A stretch of 64,000 nt of DNA, taken from NCBI GenBank assembly GCA_029964075.1, contig CM057135.1, positions 26,649,366 to 26,713,365 of the forward strand, written 5' to 3'. Below the pieces are notes generated by a model. The model was not told where the DNA came from. It saw only the letters and a list, made by a program, of their open reading frames with translations, and made no database searches. This stretch comes from Patiria pectinifera. Its lineage: Eukaryota > Echinodermata > Asteroidea > Valvatida > Asterinidae. The position numbers and the translations under genes are program-made. Positions 9,243 to 20,574 of this stretch are shown here, piece by piece; within the stretch, counting starts at the first letter, position 1; the number at the start of each line of letters is the position of its first letter.

Positions 9243-10780
9243 TAAGACCTTCCTTTTAGACGTAGTAAGCACCGTGATCATCGCATTTTATTATGCATGT
9301 TGCCGTGTTCTTATTTTGTATGAAACGAATTTAGAAGAGCCTTCGGTTAAAAAGAGAAAAATATGTTGCTTCGGCGTCCGGATTGTGCATGTGAATCGAT
9401 TTTCTGGATTGTAAACACGTTTGTGTCGCTCTCGCTGAAATTTCATGGAGAAAGGCTTTGAGAAAAATCTGCAATCTGCAACCTTTGATACATTTTGACC
9501 TTGTTGCCTCGACCAATCAGAACGCCGCATTTAGCCCATGTGACAACCTCATTAGCATAAAACGAGGAGCCGGCCCCTACCATGTCCAGTATTTTTATAG
9601 GGGTGTTTCAATGTGTGAGGGACGTTAGTATAGATTAAAAATATTCATTTTAATATTTCATGTATCAATTTGTATGTAATCACGTATTTATACATTACAA
9701 TGCGGTATACAATGGAAAAAAAGATTTTGTTTCATTGTAGGATTTGTATGTACATAAACTTATGTTTATATGTAAAGGCCTACAACAATTCTTGGGAATT
9801 GATTTCAATTTAAATAAAATGTATAATAAGGTCATAATAAAGATAATAAGAATTAATGAAGTAATAAGCGATACAAAATATACGATACAAAAAAAGTGTC
9901 GAGAAATGAAAAGTTCCACAACTCATGGATTTCAGATCAACATAATTGATGGAAAATTTCACCTATATCTCAAAATGCCCAAACCTTATTTAAGGTCACC
10001 CTGCAGATTCTGATTCTCCGAGGTCAACAGAACAGGAATCTATCAAAACGTCGGGTGTCTGGAAGAAGGTCGTAAGGCCGAAAAATGAGTCCGACAAAAG
10101 GTCAAATTCGGGTTTTTCGGGTAATCGATTAAGCTTGGAAATGTCTTTCATTTGATATACATATTGCCCTACTTGAGAGGAAATTTAGATTTGGTTAAGA
10201 TATCCCTCACTTGAACTGAACTGTTTGTGATAGAATTTGTGACTTTAGGATGACTCTGGTCACAAAGATATCAATTTTAAATCACTGTAAAAATCATAAT
10301 TCGTATGTGGGACTGCCAATAGTGTTAAAACGTGAACTTGGGTAAAGATTATTCAAAACAGGGAACATAAAATCCTGTTGTTCTTGATTCGTTAAGCATT
10401 GTGCGTAATCAGTATGAAATGCATGAAGTGTATCAGTTATTCATAACACATGAAAAAAAAAATAAGTGGAAACTATCACGATGAACATTGTTGTATGCGA
10501 ATTTAATTGAGAGCAGATCAAAAATGTACAACTGTACTTAATAACATTTTGGTTATATTGTTAATTTTAAACAGTGTGTATGTCTGCAATTATTGAGGTC
10601 CTAAGAGTTGTCAACTAGCGGCCAATTTCCCAACATTGGAACAACCCCACAGATAACATGATCGTACCCTACAGCTGGTTTCCCATGTCTTCAAATGTTT
10701 TGATATTTAAAATAAGGCTTATAATATTGGATGTTGCCCTTCACCGACATATTTTTTTATAAAACACTACATTGTCACGA
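9243..10780. other. no gene seen
   Basis: AT-rich sequence downstream of gene 3. AATAAA near 9813 could serve as its polyadenylation signal but is about 570 bp away. I see no supportable coding region. Confidence 0.4.
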
Positions 10781-10787
10781 GTGATTG

Positions 10788-10998
10788 GGTCGGCTGGCTT
10801 ATTCGGATCCGATACTAACAGCGGGTACAGCTGAATGTATTTTATTGTGAGAAAAAATCACAAACTACTCGGGTTGGACTCGAACCCACGACCTCCTGTC
10901 GCTTACTTGTGCAGATACCACTCGACCACCAAGCTTGACCGGGGTCGGCTGGCTGATTCGGATCTGATATTAACAGCGGGTACCGCTGATTGTATATC
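10788..10998 (-). repeat. tRNA-derived SINE-like sequence between direct repeats
   Basis: On the minus strand about 10941-10866 is tRNA-like, of Ser/Leu type: a TGGTGGTCGAGTGG A-box and GGGTTCGAGTCC B-box. It is bracketed by two direct copies of a 50-bp sequence (GTCGGCTGGCT.ATTCGGATC...AACAGCGGGTAC) at 10788-10840 and 10943-10998. Confidence 0.6.
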
Positions 10999-11389
10999 AT
11001 TTGCATCATGTAATATATCCACGTGGTTGTCGTGGATGATGAATAAGGCCCCTGCAAAGTTGCAAACTGTTCCTTTTTTCCTTTAAAAAATCAGTCCCAC
11101 ATCTATTTTCTTAAGATGCAGTTCTAGACTGGAAAACAAGAAGGAGATTAAGGCTCAAAAAGAACAGTTTTACCCGAATCAAGTCATTTTTAGAGGGCCG
11201 CGAGATTTTTTCTTCATCAAATACACGTGTATTGGGGATTAAAAAAAATTGGAAATTCCCATGAATTATTATAAAATCTGAGAAATGTCGTTCAATAAAA
11301 AAAATCGAGCTGCTTGTATGATGAAAATGTATGCCATTAGGATATACTCACAAGTTAAATACATTTAATATTTGTAACTATCGGCACTC
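10999..11389. other. no gene seen
   Basis: AT-rich sequence between the SINE-like block and the gene 4 promoter block. I see nothing supportable. Confidence 0.4.
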
Positions 11390-11675
11390 CATACCCGGAG
11401 AAACGAGACAGCCAACGCTGGTCTTTCTTCGGGGTTTTGGACCGTGTGTTGACTTTAGCAATCGTACGTTTTTATGGGAGCCTTGATGTTTAACGGCAGG
11501 AGACAAGGCTATGCGTTTTGGGGTTTCCCCGTGCGACAGTGAGCAATAATACTGCTCACCGTCGCACATTATGTTTCATCACAACACGGCGGATGCATAA
11601 ATCAGCACTATATATGTAACGCAGCAGTGAGTAAATCATTAACTGGCCGGCTTTTGTTGGAGGCTCAACTACAGC
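11390..11675 (+). promoter_or_regulatory. promoter region of methyltransferase-like gene 4
   Basis: Contains a perfect kB-type GGGGTTTCCCC at 11520-11530 and TATATAT at 11609-11615, 67 nt before ATG 11676. A hairpin (TGCGACAGTGAGCA...TGCTCACCGTCGCA) follows the kB site. The block resembles 3780-4025. Confidence 0.5.
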
Positions 11676-11692
11676 ATGGATCTGCATTGGAT
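11676..11692 (+). CDS. proposed 17-nt first coding exon of gene 4
   Basis: Encodes MDLHW plus two bases of codon 6, ending at a perfect GTAAGT donor. It is preceded by a TATA box at the same spacing as in gene 2. Gene 3 also begins MD. Confidence 0.55.
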
Positions 11693-14600
11693 GTAAGTGT
11701 AGTATTTTCTTTGCTGATTACATTGTGTAATGCGTGAGTGGTCCAAGTGGTTATTATTAGCAAATCTACAAGCAAACTGATTTAATGTAAAACCATATGT
11801 GAATATCCAACATGGATAAAAGAAACACAATCTCTCCAGTAAATGCGAAATTCATATGCCTACAATATGCTGACAAAACAAGTGTACAATGCCAAACCAG
11901 CACGAGTAGCACTGACGCTTAGCCCGGCTGCGTCTGGCCGTACAGTACTATCGCAAGCTCTGTAGTACGGCCAGACGCTCAATGCTTCCCCACAGACTGA
12001 ATTTTTTTTCACTCTGATGTAGCGATTTTGCTACAGATTTTGATCGAGATTATCTTCTCGTCCAGGACAGAAATATCCAAAGTTAAGGTTCCTAGTCGTA
12101 GAGGAACTCATACCTTTTTGAAAAAACGTTCTTTGGTCCCAATATTTTCATCCATCTGGCCAAAAGACGACTTTCAGTCATCATCTTCCACAAATATCGT
12201 CCTGAAAATGTCCTCCATGCGATTTCAAAATGGCGGCCGCGTTGTAATGTATGCATTATGCGGGCGTGCTTGGGCAAGATAATGAATATGCATCATAGTT
12301 TATGACGTTTGTCGGGCGCGCGGCGCGGCTGGCCATACAAACACGAGGTCATGAACTAAATAATGCATATTCATTATCTTGCCCAAGCGCGCCCGCATAA
12401 TGCATACATTACAACGCGGCCGCCATTTTGAAATCGCATGGAGGACATTTTCGGGACGATATTTGTGGAAGATGATGACTGAAAGTCGTCTTTTGGCCAG
12501 ATGGATGAAAATATTGAGACCAAAGAACGTTTTTTTTTTGAAAAGGTATGAGTGAAAAAAAATTCAGTCTGTGGGGAAGCATTGAGCGTCTGGCCGTACT
12601 ACAGAGCTTGCGATAGTTCTGTACGGCCAGACGCAGTCGGGCTACACTGACACTATGACAGTTCCTTAATTACCGTCCTTTTCATCAGACGTCCAGCCTT
12701 TTCATCATGATGTACCGCGAAGCGTTTAAACAAAATTTTTAAAAGATTCTTTAAATCCCAACGTGCAACCTTTCTTTGAGGCTTGAGCCAATATCAGTGG
12801 TACCCCTATTATTTATTGACTTCATTGTGACTTTAGAGGTAACAATTCCAGCCCAATTTTTTTTTGTAGTTTTGCAATTGACTGAAAATCAGTAAATCTC
12901 AAAATAAGACCCAGTCCGAAACGGGTCTTGTTGTCAGTGGTTAAGGACGCGGCTGGTACAGACATTACGAGGGAGGAGCGTGATGGTCTGTACGTGGTTC
13001 ATGATCATTCGATTAGCCCGGCTGTCGTAGCTAACCCGTCTGCCTTTACCCCAGTCGATCCGGTTGAGCTACTCCAACACACCCAATATGCGTGAGGTCG
13101 GAGGGTAGCTGCACACATAGAGGTTACGACATTGAACTTTCGAGTATTAATAGATGTGAGCATTATCGAACCAGGAAGTCAGAATGACAATTCCCCCTAA
13201 TGATTGCACAGTCCTAAACGGAATACGCTGCTCCGATGGAAAAAATGGGGATGTTTTTCACCTCGAAAATGTAAGTCGTCAACTCAATACGACTTACATT
13301 TACGGCGTGAGCAAAACCCACGAGGTGGAAAAAACCAATACGAGTCGTATTCTGGTTGGTACTTTTTTTTTTAGAATGCTTTGTCGAGTGGAGTGATGCA
13401 GGTTTCTTCCTATCAATTTGCCACACAACTTAAATGTTTTTGTTGCATAAAACTTGCCCGTTGAAAAGGGCACTAGCTGCTGTAAAAAACAGGCTTATAC
13501 AGCTCAACAAACCAAGAACAAAATGTAATGTTTACTTTCTGCAGATGAAATTAGAACCGTGTGCGAATATTTCAAGAGGTTTGATCTTTTTAGGACAATT
13601 ATTCCTTGTCACCATCAAATTTTCTTTGGCAGTCTGGTAAAGGTTTATGATTTGGAGAAACATTATTCGTACTCTCAGTTCCCATTTCCTGACTGGCTAT
13701 GCCTGGTTGTACATGTAACAGTACCGATAGTAATGTATCTCAAAAGAACATAACGTGCACAGTGATTATTAAAATGATAATAATTCTACTTTTTAAAACA
13801 AAGAAAAATCATAACGTACATTCAATAGAGAAAAATGAACAAGGTAAATTAAACCAACAATCACGACGGACAGAACCCATCGAACAAACTAGTATTGTAT
13901 TAAGATTCATTCTCTTAGTCTCTTTCAGTTTGAGAACACCAGACTTGTATTCGAGTCACCAAACATTGAGTCCGAGCCACCTCTCGAGTCTGACTCTCCC
14001 GAGTCCGAGTCACGAGTCACAAAGGTCGAGTCCGAGTCTGAGCCACGAGTTACCTTTAATAGATATCGGAAATACATTTTGAGGTACTGCTAAAACCTCA
14101 CAGCGTAAAAGAATATCCCCCCTTTTGACAGCTTTTCTCTAATTTAATGAACTAGAAATACATCTATATCATGTCAAATCAAGCAAGCCACCAGGTTCTG
14201 GAAAGGATAATCTGGTAGAAACAAATCAAGCAAGCCACCAGTTTCTGGTAGAAACACTATCAAGCTTGTATTTAACGCAATGTCAAGTGTGGGCGCTGGG
14301 ATACATGTATTGATACATTGATTTCCCAAACCGACATATAGGAAACAATTAGCCAGCCGCACTCGATGTGTATGTACAGTACTTAGATGCGTTTCATCTG
14401 CACCGCATGTCACTTGCTCAGGAGATGATCCTTCAAAATAATTGGTAATTTTGGTCGAGTCCCGAGTCACGTAGGTCGAGTTCGAGTCCAAATCCGACAC
14501 CGAAGGGTCGAGTCCGAGTCCGAGTCATTTGTCATCGTGACTGGAGTCCAAGTCGAGTCACTGAAAATGGGACTCGACTTGGAGTCCGAGTCACGAGTCA

Positions 14601-15867
14601 TACAAGTCTGGTGAACACTGACTATATTACCAACCTGGTGTATTTTGTGTCACCCTACAGTGAACGCTTTAAAACGGAAAAACATGAAAGGGCAGGAGAA
14701 TTTTTCCGTAGCGTACTGACAGACGTGTTGGACGACCTCCAAGACCAGGTTCCCAGCTATTTCGGCGCAGCATTCAAAAGTGATGAAGTCAAACAATCAC
14801 TAAGAAGCATTTCTCAGGTGTACAAGAAGGGGCTATCAAGTCCCTACATTCGGTCTGACTGGAATGATGCAGCCAACCGTTGCGCTTATGTGTTTCTGTA
14901 CCTGATGCACCACTGCAACATCGTGTTCTCATCCCTCCAAAGCAGTCTTTCCGAGATCTCAGCAGATTGGCGTTACAAATACAACTTGAAGGTTTGCAGC
15001 ATCGGGGGCGGGCCTGGATCGGACCTACTTGGCCTGACCACCTTCCTTCGTCTGAACCAAATGTTCCCGTCTGTGCTGAGGTGCCTGGTCCTGGATCTGT
15101 ACCCCAACTGGAAAGAAACCTGGGACAGAATCTACAGTTGCATTCCCGGGGACTTCAAGGTGGCCTACCAGAAGTGTGACGTCGTCCGAGACACAACAGT
15201 TTCTACCGAAGTGCGGGACTTCATCCGAGAGGCCGACATGCTTACCCTCGTGAAGTCGTTCTCGGCTATGTCTGCTTTCTTCAGAGCCTCCTACCAAAGT
15301 GGATATTTCCTTCGCAAAATTCTTCGCGAGCTGAAGCCGGGCTGCTACGTGCTGTTCATCGACAACAACTGCAACGGGGACAACCAGTTTCAGCAGGACT
15401 TCGCGTCACGAGTTGGTCTCGAAATAGTGTACGAATCCCGCGGTATCAAAACCGTACCATCCGGTGCGTACTCGCCCACCATCAGAAAGTACTGCCGCCT
15501 TCTTGACTTCAGTCCCATGCGTAGCTGTGACGTCAACATCCAGTTATTCCGCAAAAAGTGCCCGGCGATACCCAGTCTGAATATCAACTACGAGTTTAAC
15601 AGCTATTCTCCACATTCCCAGAAACGTCATGACCCGCCTTTGATATTTTCATCCGCCAAAAGACCTGCAGAATTTCCCCAACGCACGCCAGCTAGATTTC
15701 CCGAAACCACAGGCCTTCCCCAACGAAGAAAAACCATTACACACCCTCGTGTTGCCCCAGAACCGTCAAGGGATCCACGTGGCCCCAGCCCATTTCAGGT
15801 TGTGCTGATAGTAGGCGTTTTAGCTGTACTAGTTATTGGTTCTCTTGTACGGAATTACCTAAAGTAA
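11676..15867 (+). CDS. tail-anchored methyltransferase-like protein 2 (two exons)
   Basis: Proposed exons are 11676-11692 and 14661-15867, giving 407 residues. The long ORF opens only on GTG 14611, inside a transposon end, and has no ATG before the conserved core, so an upstream exon is needed. ATG GAT CTG CAT TGG AT followed by GTAAGT at 11693 supplies one; joined to the acceptor CACCCTACAG at 14660 the phase fits (AT+T). The protein carries GGGPGSD, LVLDLYPNW, KSFSAMSAFF and LKPGCYVLFIDN in family order, a Pro-rich linker, and a C-terminal helix (FQVVLIVGVLAVLVIGSLV) followed by RNYLK. Its closest relative here is 7899-9242. The linker lacks that gene's 34-residue repeats. The main exon is solid; the first exon is inferred. 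Confidence 0.75.
11910..12654. mobile_element. long foldback element with target-site duplication
   Basis: Element 11920-12644 begins TAGCCCGGCTGCGTCTGGCC and ends with its inverse. Arms are about 11920-12293 and 12363-12644; the left arm has about 90 bp more than the right. Flanks CACTGACGCT (11910-11919) and CACTGACACT (12645-12654) form a 10-bp duplication with one mismatch. A smaller hairpin (GGCCGTAC...GTACGGCC type) sits inside each end. It lies in the proposed intron of gene 4. Confidence 0.85.
12655..13932. other. no gene seen (gene 4 intron)
   Basis: AT-rich intronic sequence. A small inverted repeat, AATGTAAGTCGT...ACGACTTACATT, is at about 13267-13302. No coding region is supported. 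Confidence 0.4.
13933..14618. mobile_element. GAGTCC-rich inverted-repeat element, copy 1
   Basis: Both ends carry inverted CACCAGACTTGTAT.CGAGTC and are filled with degenerate GAGTCC/CGAGTC hexamers. The right end overlaps the GTG that opens the gene 4 frame, which shows that GTG is not the start codon. Copy 2 is at 50751-51366. Confidence 0.75.
14661..15867 (+). CDS. main exon of gene 4
   Basis: Starts after CACCCTACAG and runs to TAA at 15865. It contains the whole methyltransferase-like domain, linker and tail anchor. Confidence 0.85.
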
Positions 15868-15995
15868 CATCCGAAACAAAGGCTGCTTTCTTGGTCATGC
15901 CCCCCAAAAAACAATCTTCGAATAATCACCCCATTAGTTTTAAAAAAAGTAAAGAGGACACCTGATGTTGTTTGTCGATGCTGGTCCTTTTCAGA

Positions 15996-16001
15996 AATAA
16001 A
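15996..16001 (+). terminator. polyadenylation signal AATAAA
   Basis: AATAAA 129 bp after the stop codon of gene 4. Confidence 0.5.
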
Positions 16002-16385
16002 GACCTAGGCTATAGTTATAACATAATATTGACATATCAGGCGTCTGGCCTGGGGAAGTCATGAAACAGTAGCCGCTTGGTACGAATGGTTGAAGATTTA
16101 TATTTCACATTCTGGAAACATTTAGAATCAGGCAAACAAAAATTAAGTGCACAAACACAAACATTAATTAAAAGCAATTGATGCCGGACCTTTGTTATGG
16201 AACAAAAGTCCTCAACATATTCGTGATATTTCTACTTCCCAAGAGTTAAAAATGTGCTCTGAAGACCCACCTCTCTAGCAGCATTTCATTAGCTCGTCCA
16301 TTTTGAATTAATTCCCATTTTGCTTTGCTGTTTTATCTTCATGTAATTTTCATTTGTGTGTATCTTAGTGTTCCCTTCCGTTTTT
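16002..16385. other. no gene seen
   Basis: Downstream flank of gene 4, without recognisable features. Confidence 0.4.
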
Positions 16386-16765
16386 ACCCCTCAGCCGAGA
16401 GGCTCGAGGGGTATTGTCATCGCCTAGGGCGTCCGTCCGTCCGTCCGTCCGTCCGTCCGTCCGGGTAGCTTGGTTTCCGGATGATAACTTGAGTTAGAAA
16501 TGTTGTTTGGGGTTGTAACTTCGGTAGGGGGTTGCCCTGGGGAGTAGGCAAGAAGGTCAAAGGTCAAGGTCACCGTGGTGAGTTAAATGTAAATGGTTCC
16601 GAATGATAACTTGAGTTAGAAATGAAATTTTGGTGTCTAATTCGGTAGGGTTTTTTTCCATCGGTACAGGCATGTTTGAACTGGTTCTGGGGTCAAAGTC
16701 ACCATGTTGAGTTAAAGGTTAATGGTTTCCGGATGATAACTTGACTCTGGCTGAGGGGTTTCAAC
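16386..16765. mobile_element. inverted-repeat element with (CCGT)n and AGGTCA repeats
   Basis: Bounded by CCCTCAGCCGAG and CTGGCTGAGGGG in inverse orientation. Contains a CCGT microsatellite (about 16430-16461), a repeated CGGATGATAACTTGAGTTAGAAAT word, and three AGGTCA half-sites at 16554-16572. Confidence 0.6.
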
Positions 16766-17157
16766 AGCAACGCTGTTATTTTTATACCCCTGGGTTTAGC
16801 CAAGAAAGGGGGATCTAGCGATAGTCTATTCTTTCTGCGTATCTGAGTTTGTTTCTGCATTCAATAGGGGACGTTGAACAATAGAGGACAATAGGGTTCC
16901 CAATTCCCGAGAGGTCCCAAATTTGGATTCGTGTGCAAAACATATGGGAGGTCTTCCTAAAACGTTAGAGCACAAACAAAAGAGGGACGATATAGTCGGT
17001 CCCCGATTGCAGGCAAATACACACTTGATTGAGGACTTGACCAATGAGAGCTGTTGCAAAAAAGAGTATAAACAAAGGAAAAGGGAAGAGGAACAATAGA
17101 AAATCCTCGATTTACACCATAAACAAACGTCCATGTACTCCATTTTAGTTTAACTGT

Positions 17158-17445
17158 TTAGTGCTGTCATATGAAAAGTCAGACTTCAATCTCAACCAAA
17201 CCTGTTGACAATAATCTCTGGGTAGGGGGACTTCAGATGTCCAAGCTCATCTAGGGGTCAAAAGAGGTCATTGTTTTTAATTAGGTAAACTGAAAAGTGC
17301 TGTCATATGAAAAGTCAGACTTAAATCTTAACCAAACTTGGTGACAATAATCTTTGGGTAGGGGGACTTAAGATGACTTGAGACATTTGAGGTCAAAGGT
17401 CATCTAGGGGTCAAATGAATCCATTGGTGATTTTGGTTGGGTCCA
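17158..17445. repeat. tandem duplication of about 140 bp
   Basis: Two units, each starting AGTGCTGTCATATGAAAAGT (17159 and 17297). The second contains AGGTCAAAGGTCA (17390-17402), a DR1 arrangement. Confidence 0.75.
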
Positions 17446-17544
17446 CTGAAAAGTGTGCGTACTAACTGATAAATACTGCCAGCATGCCAGGGGGATCGCG
17501 CAAGTTTATTTTGCAGTGTTTTTGTTGTATTAGTTGTTGTTTCT

Positions 17545-17660
17545 CTGCGCCTTGAGCAAAGGTGGATCTGGTGCACTATAAATGTTTCATATTGTTATTA
17601 TTGAAATAATCACTATAAATGTTTTATATAATTATTACTATTATTGTTATGAGCAACTTT
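17545..17660 (+). repeat. SINE/LINE 3'-tail remnant
   Basis: GCGCCTTGAGCAAAGG...GCACTATAAATGT followed by AT-rich triplets resembles the conserved 3' end shared by L2-type LINEs and their SINEs. Confidence 0.4.
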
Positions 17661-19265
17661 AGCATAACCCCACTTGACTTGCGTTTATAAGGAGGCAATG
17701 ATTTAAAATAGGCCTATACTCTCAATTTGTAATGTAAAAAATTGATTTTTTTTTTTAAATGAATTAAGTTTAAAGTAAATTGATGCCTGCTACAAATAAT
17801 GCATTTGAAATTTAACTTGAAAAAAAGGACAAAATGTGTAATTACATAAGTGCATCATAAATTGATCATTTTAAATTGTTTTAATCCAAAAATATGATTG
17901 TTTGGTTATCCTCGTTTAATTGAATGAATATTTTAAAATGTTGTGAACGTAATTGTATGTTTGTCTATATTGTAGAGGCCATTTTAATTTCCCTATGTTG
18001 GAAAATAAGGTTTGTATATGTCTAAAATATCTTCATTCTAATCATGCTTTTATGTTAAATATTAAACGTTTGCTCATTTTATTTGTATGAGATAAAATAA
18101 TCAAGAAATAGTTTTTGATAACAACTATTTTCTGAGTCACACTTTTTGAGCTAAAAGGTTATGTATTTCATTCGGACACATATTCCCCATCCTGTATTTC
18201 CATAAAATAACGGGGAAGTTAAAAACACCTTTTTCGAGATACGGGCACAAAAGGGGGCGCTATTTCGAGGCGGTACACTTTAGGGAAATTAAAAAGATTT
18301 TATCCATTCCCAAAAAGGCGTCCTTTTATTGTGTCCATCATATGTCAAAAAGGCAATTTTCTGAAAATCCGGCTTTCAAAAATAAGTTGCTTAAAACATA
18401 AGAAATAATGTACATGTAGAATCCAGACGTCACTTCTTTGGTTGTGTATAAGTCTATATAGAGACTTGATAGAACATTTTCAAAGTGGGCCTATATTGCC
18501 TACCAAAATTGGAAATGTTTCTCAGTCCCAGATTCATGTCTTTTCAATGTTTTTGCAAAGACTGACCTTCACTGAGATGATATAATGATGAAAAAAGTGG
18601 CGTCAGGATGCAACATTCTTTAATTTAATACCCCCCCCCCCACTCCGCCTCAATCTTCAGTGTATAGAACCACGCCTACCGTATGTCTGCCAGCGCGTAG
18701 TCAGGCACCACTCGACAAGCTGTTTGGATAGAAAGCTTTTTATGCCTGGGAACGTGACCAGCATTACTGGCTGTGGCGCAACGTGTAATGTTCCGGTAAG
18801 TGTTGTTGCAGTTGCGAGCGAAAAACTTCATGCAAATTGCATGTATTACTCCCCATCATTGAACGTTATTGAACACCAACTCCTGCAGTTTTGTAAGAAA
18901 CACTTTTCGATATCCATTTGCGTTTTTTCCTCTTTCATTTTGGAAAGATTCCCATATCTGGCCATCATTTGTCTTGTCATGCTTGTCACTTCTTGTCCAG
19001 TTGTCTGTGCACAAACCCTAGTAGGCCTATGACTCGTAGGCCTAGGCCTAAGTGTTTTCTCAGTAAATACACAAATGTACTTCAATATTTTCCCTGCTAA
19101 ATTTTACTATTTAATCGCCAGATATGGAAATCTTTCCGTATAAATGATGATGGTGTAGTTTAGAACCCCATCCATTTAAATTATAAGAACGAAAAGACAC
19201 TGGGACTTGGAGGTGGACATTTGGCTATGATTGATACGAGCGGGAAAAAGCTAGCTTAATTTTGT
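17661..19265. other. no gene seen
   Basis: AT-rich, gene-poor sequence. ORFs near 18724-19100 have no start context, splice sites or family resemblance. Confidence 0.4.
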
Positions 19266-19269
19266 GGAA

Positions 19270-19765
19270 AGAGGGCAGGGTTTTGATTTATGGGCGATCG
19301 TGTAGTGTAGGGCCCGGTTCCTATGAGGGAACAAAATCCACTTTAAGCTTATTAGACATGTTAGACCGACCAAAGTACTAGGGCCTAGTTGGCGACATTC
19401 TCAATAAACAGGTATGTCATAGATAGAGGGCAGTGTTTTGATTTTTTTTGAGGGAAATTTGGGGGTAAAATGACGATGACAGCGCGGCGACAACAGGCAA
19501 CCCGAAAGTAAAGATGGCGAAACACAGTGCGATGTACCGTGAGCACGCAAGGCGCGCTGAATCGCAAGGCACAAACTGCGCAGGATAATCGTGTTTTCTA
19601 CCCCAAGAAACTGTTCGAAATTGCAAAACGGGTGTCATTAGAATTGAGTAAAGTCTGCTTTTGATTGTAAAGGTGATTTTTGAGCAATAAAAAACAACAT
19701 TTTTGACACTAATTTGATCAAAGTAAAACAAGGGCCCTACACTGCACGATCGCCGATTTATGAAT
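19270..19765. mobile_element. inverted-repeat element
   Basis: Ends share inverted GATTTATGGGCGATCGTGTA followed by GTGTAGGGCCC (19275-19313 and the inverse at 19730-19762). The interior AATT-rich ORFs on the minus strand are not genes. Confidence 0.55.
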
Positions 19766-19985
19766 GGAAATTGTAAACATTTAGAGGTGTCCTAAACTAC
19801 AGAATTATTGGATCAAGACAGGTTTTGATCACAATGATCACATAGTCCTGCTGCAGCTGCAAGGCTGCATGAATTATTTGCAATGTAAATTTTTGTTTGG
19901 GGGGGGGGGCGCATTCTACCGACCAACAACCTTGCAAAAAAAAAATTTCTTCCTCCTAAATTTTCTGCCATTATTTGGTTAACTC

Positions 19986-20345
19986 AGGGTAGTCAGGTTA
20001 GCGCAGTGTTTTTTCCCCCTTGTCTTTCACCTCTATGGTTTCGGTTCGATATCTGTCCTGGAATGCCTGGTCCATATCCCTAGATCTATGGGGCACCGTG
20101 AAGCTTCGCATAGTTGTAGGGGTACCCGGTCCACATGTGGATTGGGTTTTTCATCCCTACCTGATTCCATTGGTTTTCCCCAAAAAATTCTTCCAGGGTT
20201 TTCCTCCCGCGTCAAAGACTGTAATTTCTTCTCATTGTTTTCTCTCGGCAGGCTTCTTCAGGCTTGTGAGCTACAGTTCCTGGGGTGCTTTTGAGGAATC
20301 GTTGGTTTCATTTATACCAAAAACATATAATGATAATAAATGATA
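19986..20345 (+). mobile_element. tRNA-derived SINE in RNF14 upstream region
   Basis: Same family as 33983-34268: a tRNA-like head (GTCAGGTTAGCGCAGTG), a body with CCTACCTGATTCC, GTAATTTCTTCTCATTGT and TTCTTCAGGCTT, and an ATAATA-type tail. The tail ends about 45 bp before the RNF14 start codon. Confidence 0.7.
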
Positions 20346-20390
20346 ATATTTTTTAATAATTGAGAGACATCGGTAAATGCGCACTGTAAG

Positions 20391-20574
20391 ATGAACAGCG
20401 AGGATGCGGAGGCCCAGGCCGACGAGGTGACGGCTCTCGCCAGCATCTACGAGGAGCGGATCTTCGTGGCCGATGACGACAATAACGGAGGGCAGTTCTC
20501 GGTGTATCTGGAGCTGCCCGAGGAGTTCTTCCTCAAGCTCGAGGGTCCGCTGATCCAGCAAGCAAAGAAAACTG
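20391..20574 (+). CDS. RNF14: RNF14 exon 1
   Basis: ATG to a GTAAGC donor. Encodes the RWD start; ends in phase 1. Confidence 0.93.

Noticed and set aside
14611-14660. GTG at 14611 as the start of gene 4
   Set aside because: Not ATG, and it lies in the inverted end of the GAGTCC element; a splice acceptor follows at 14660.
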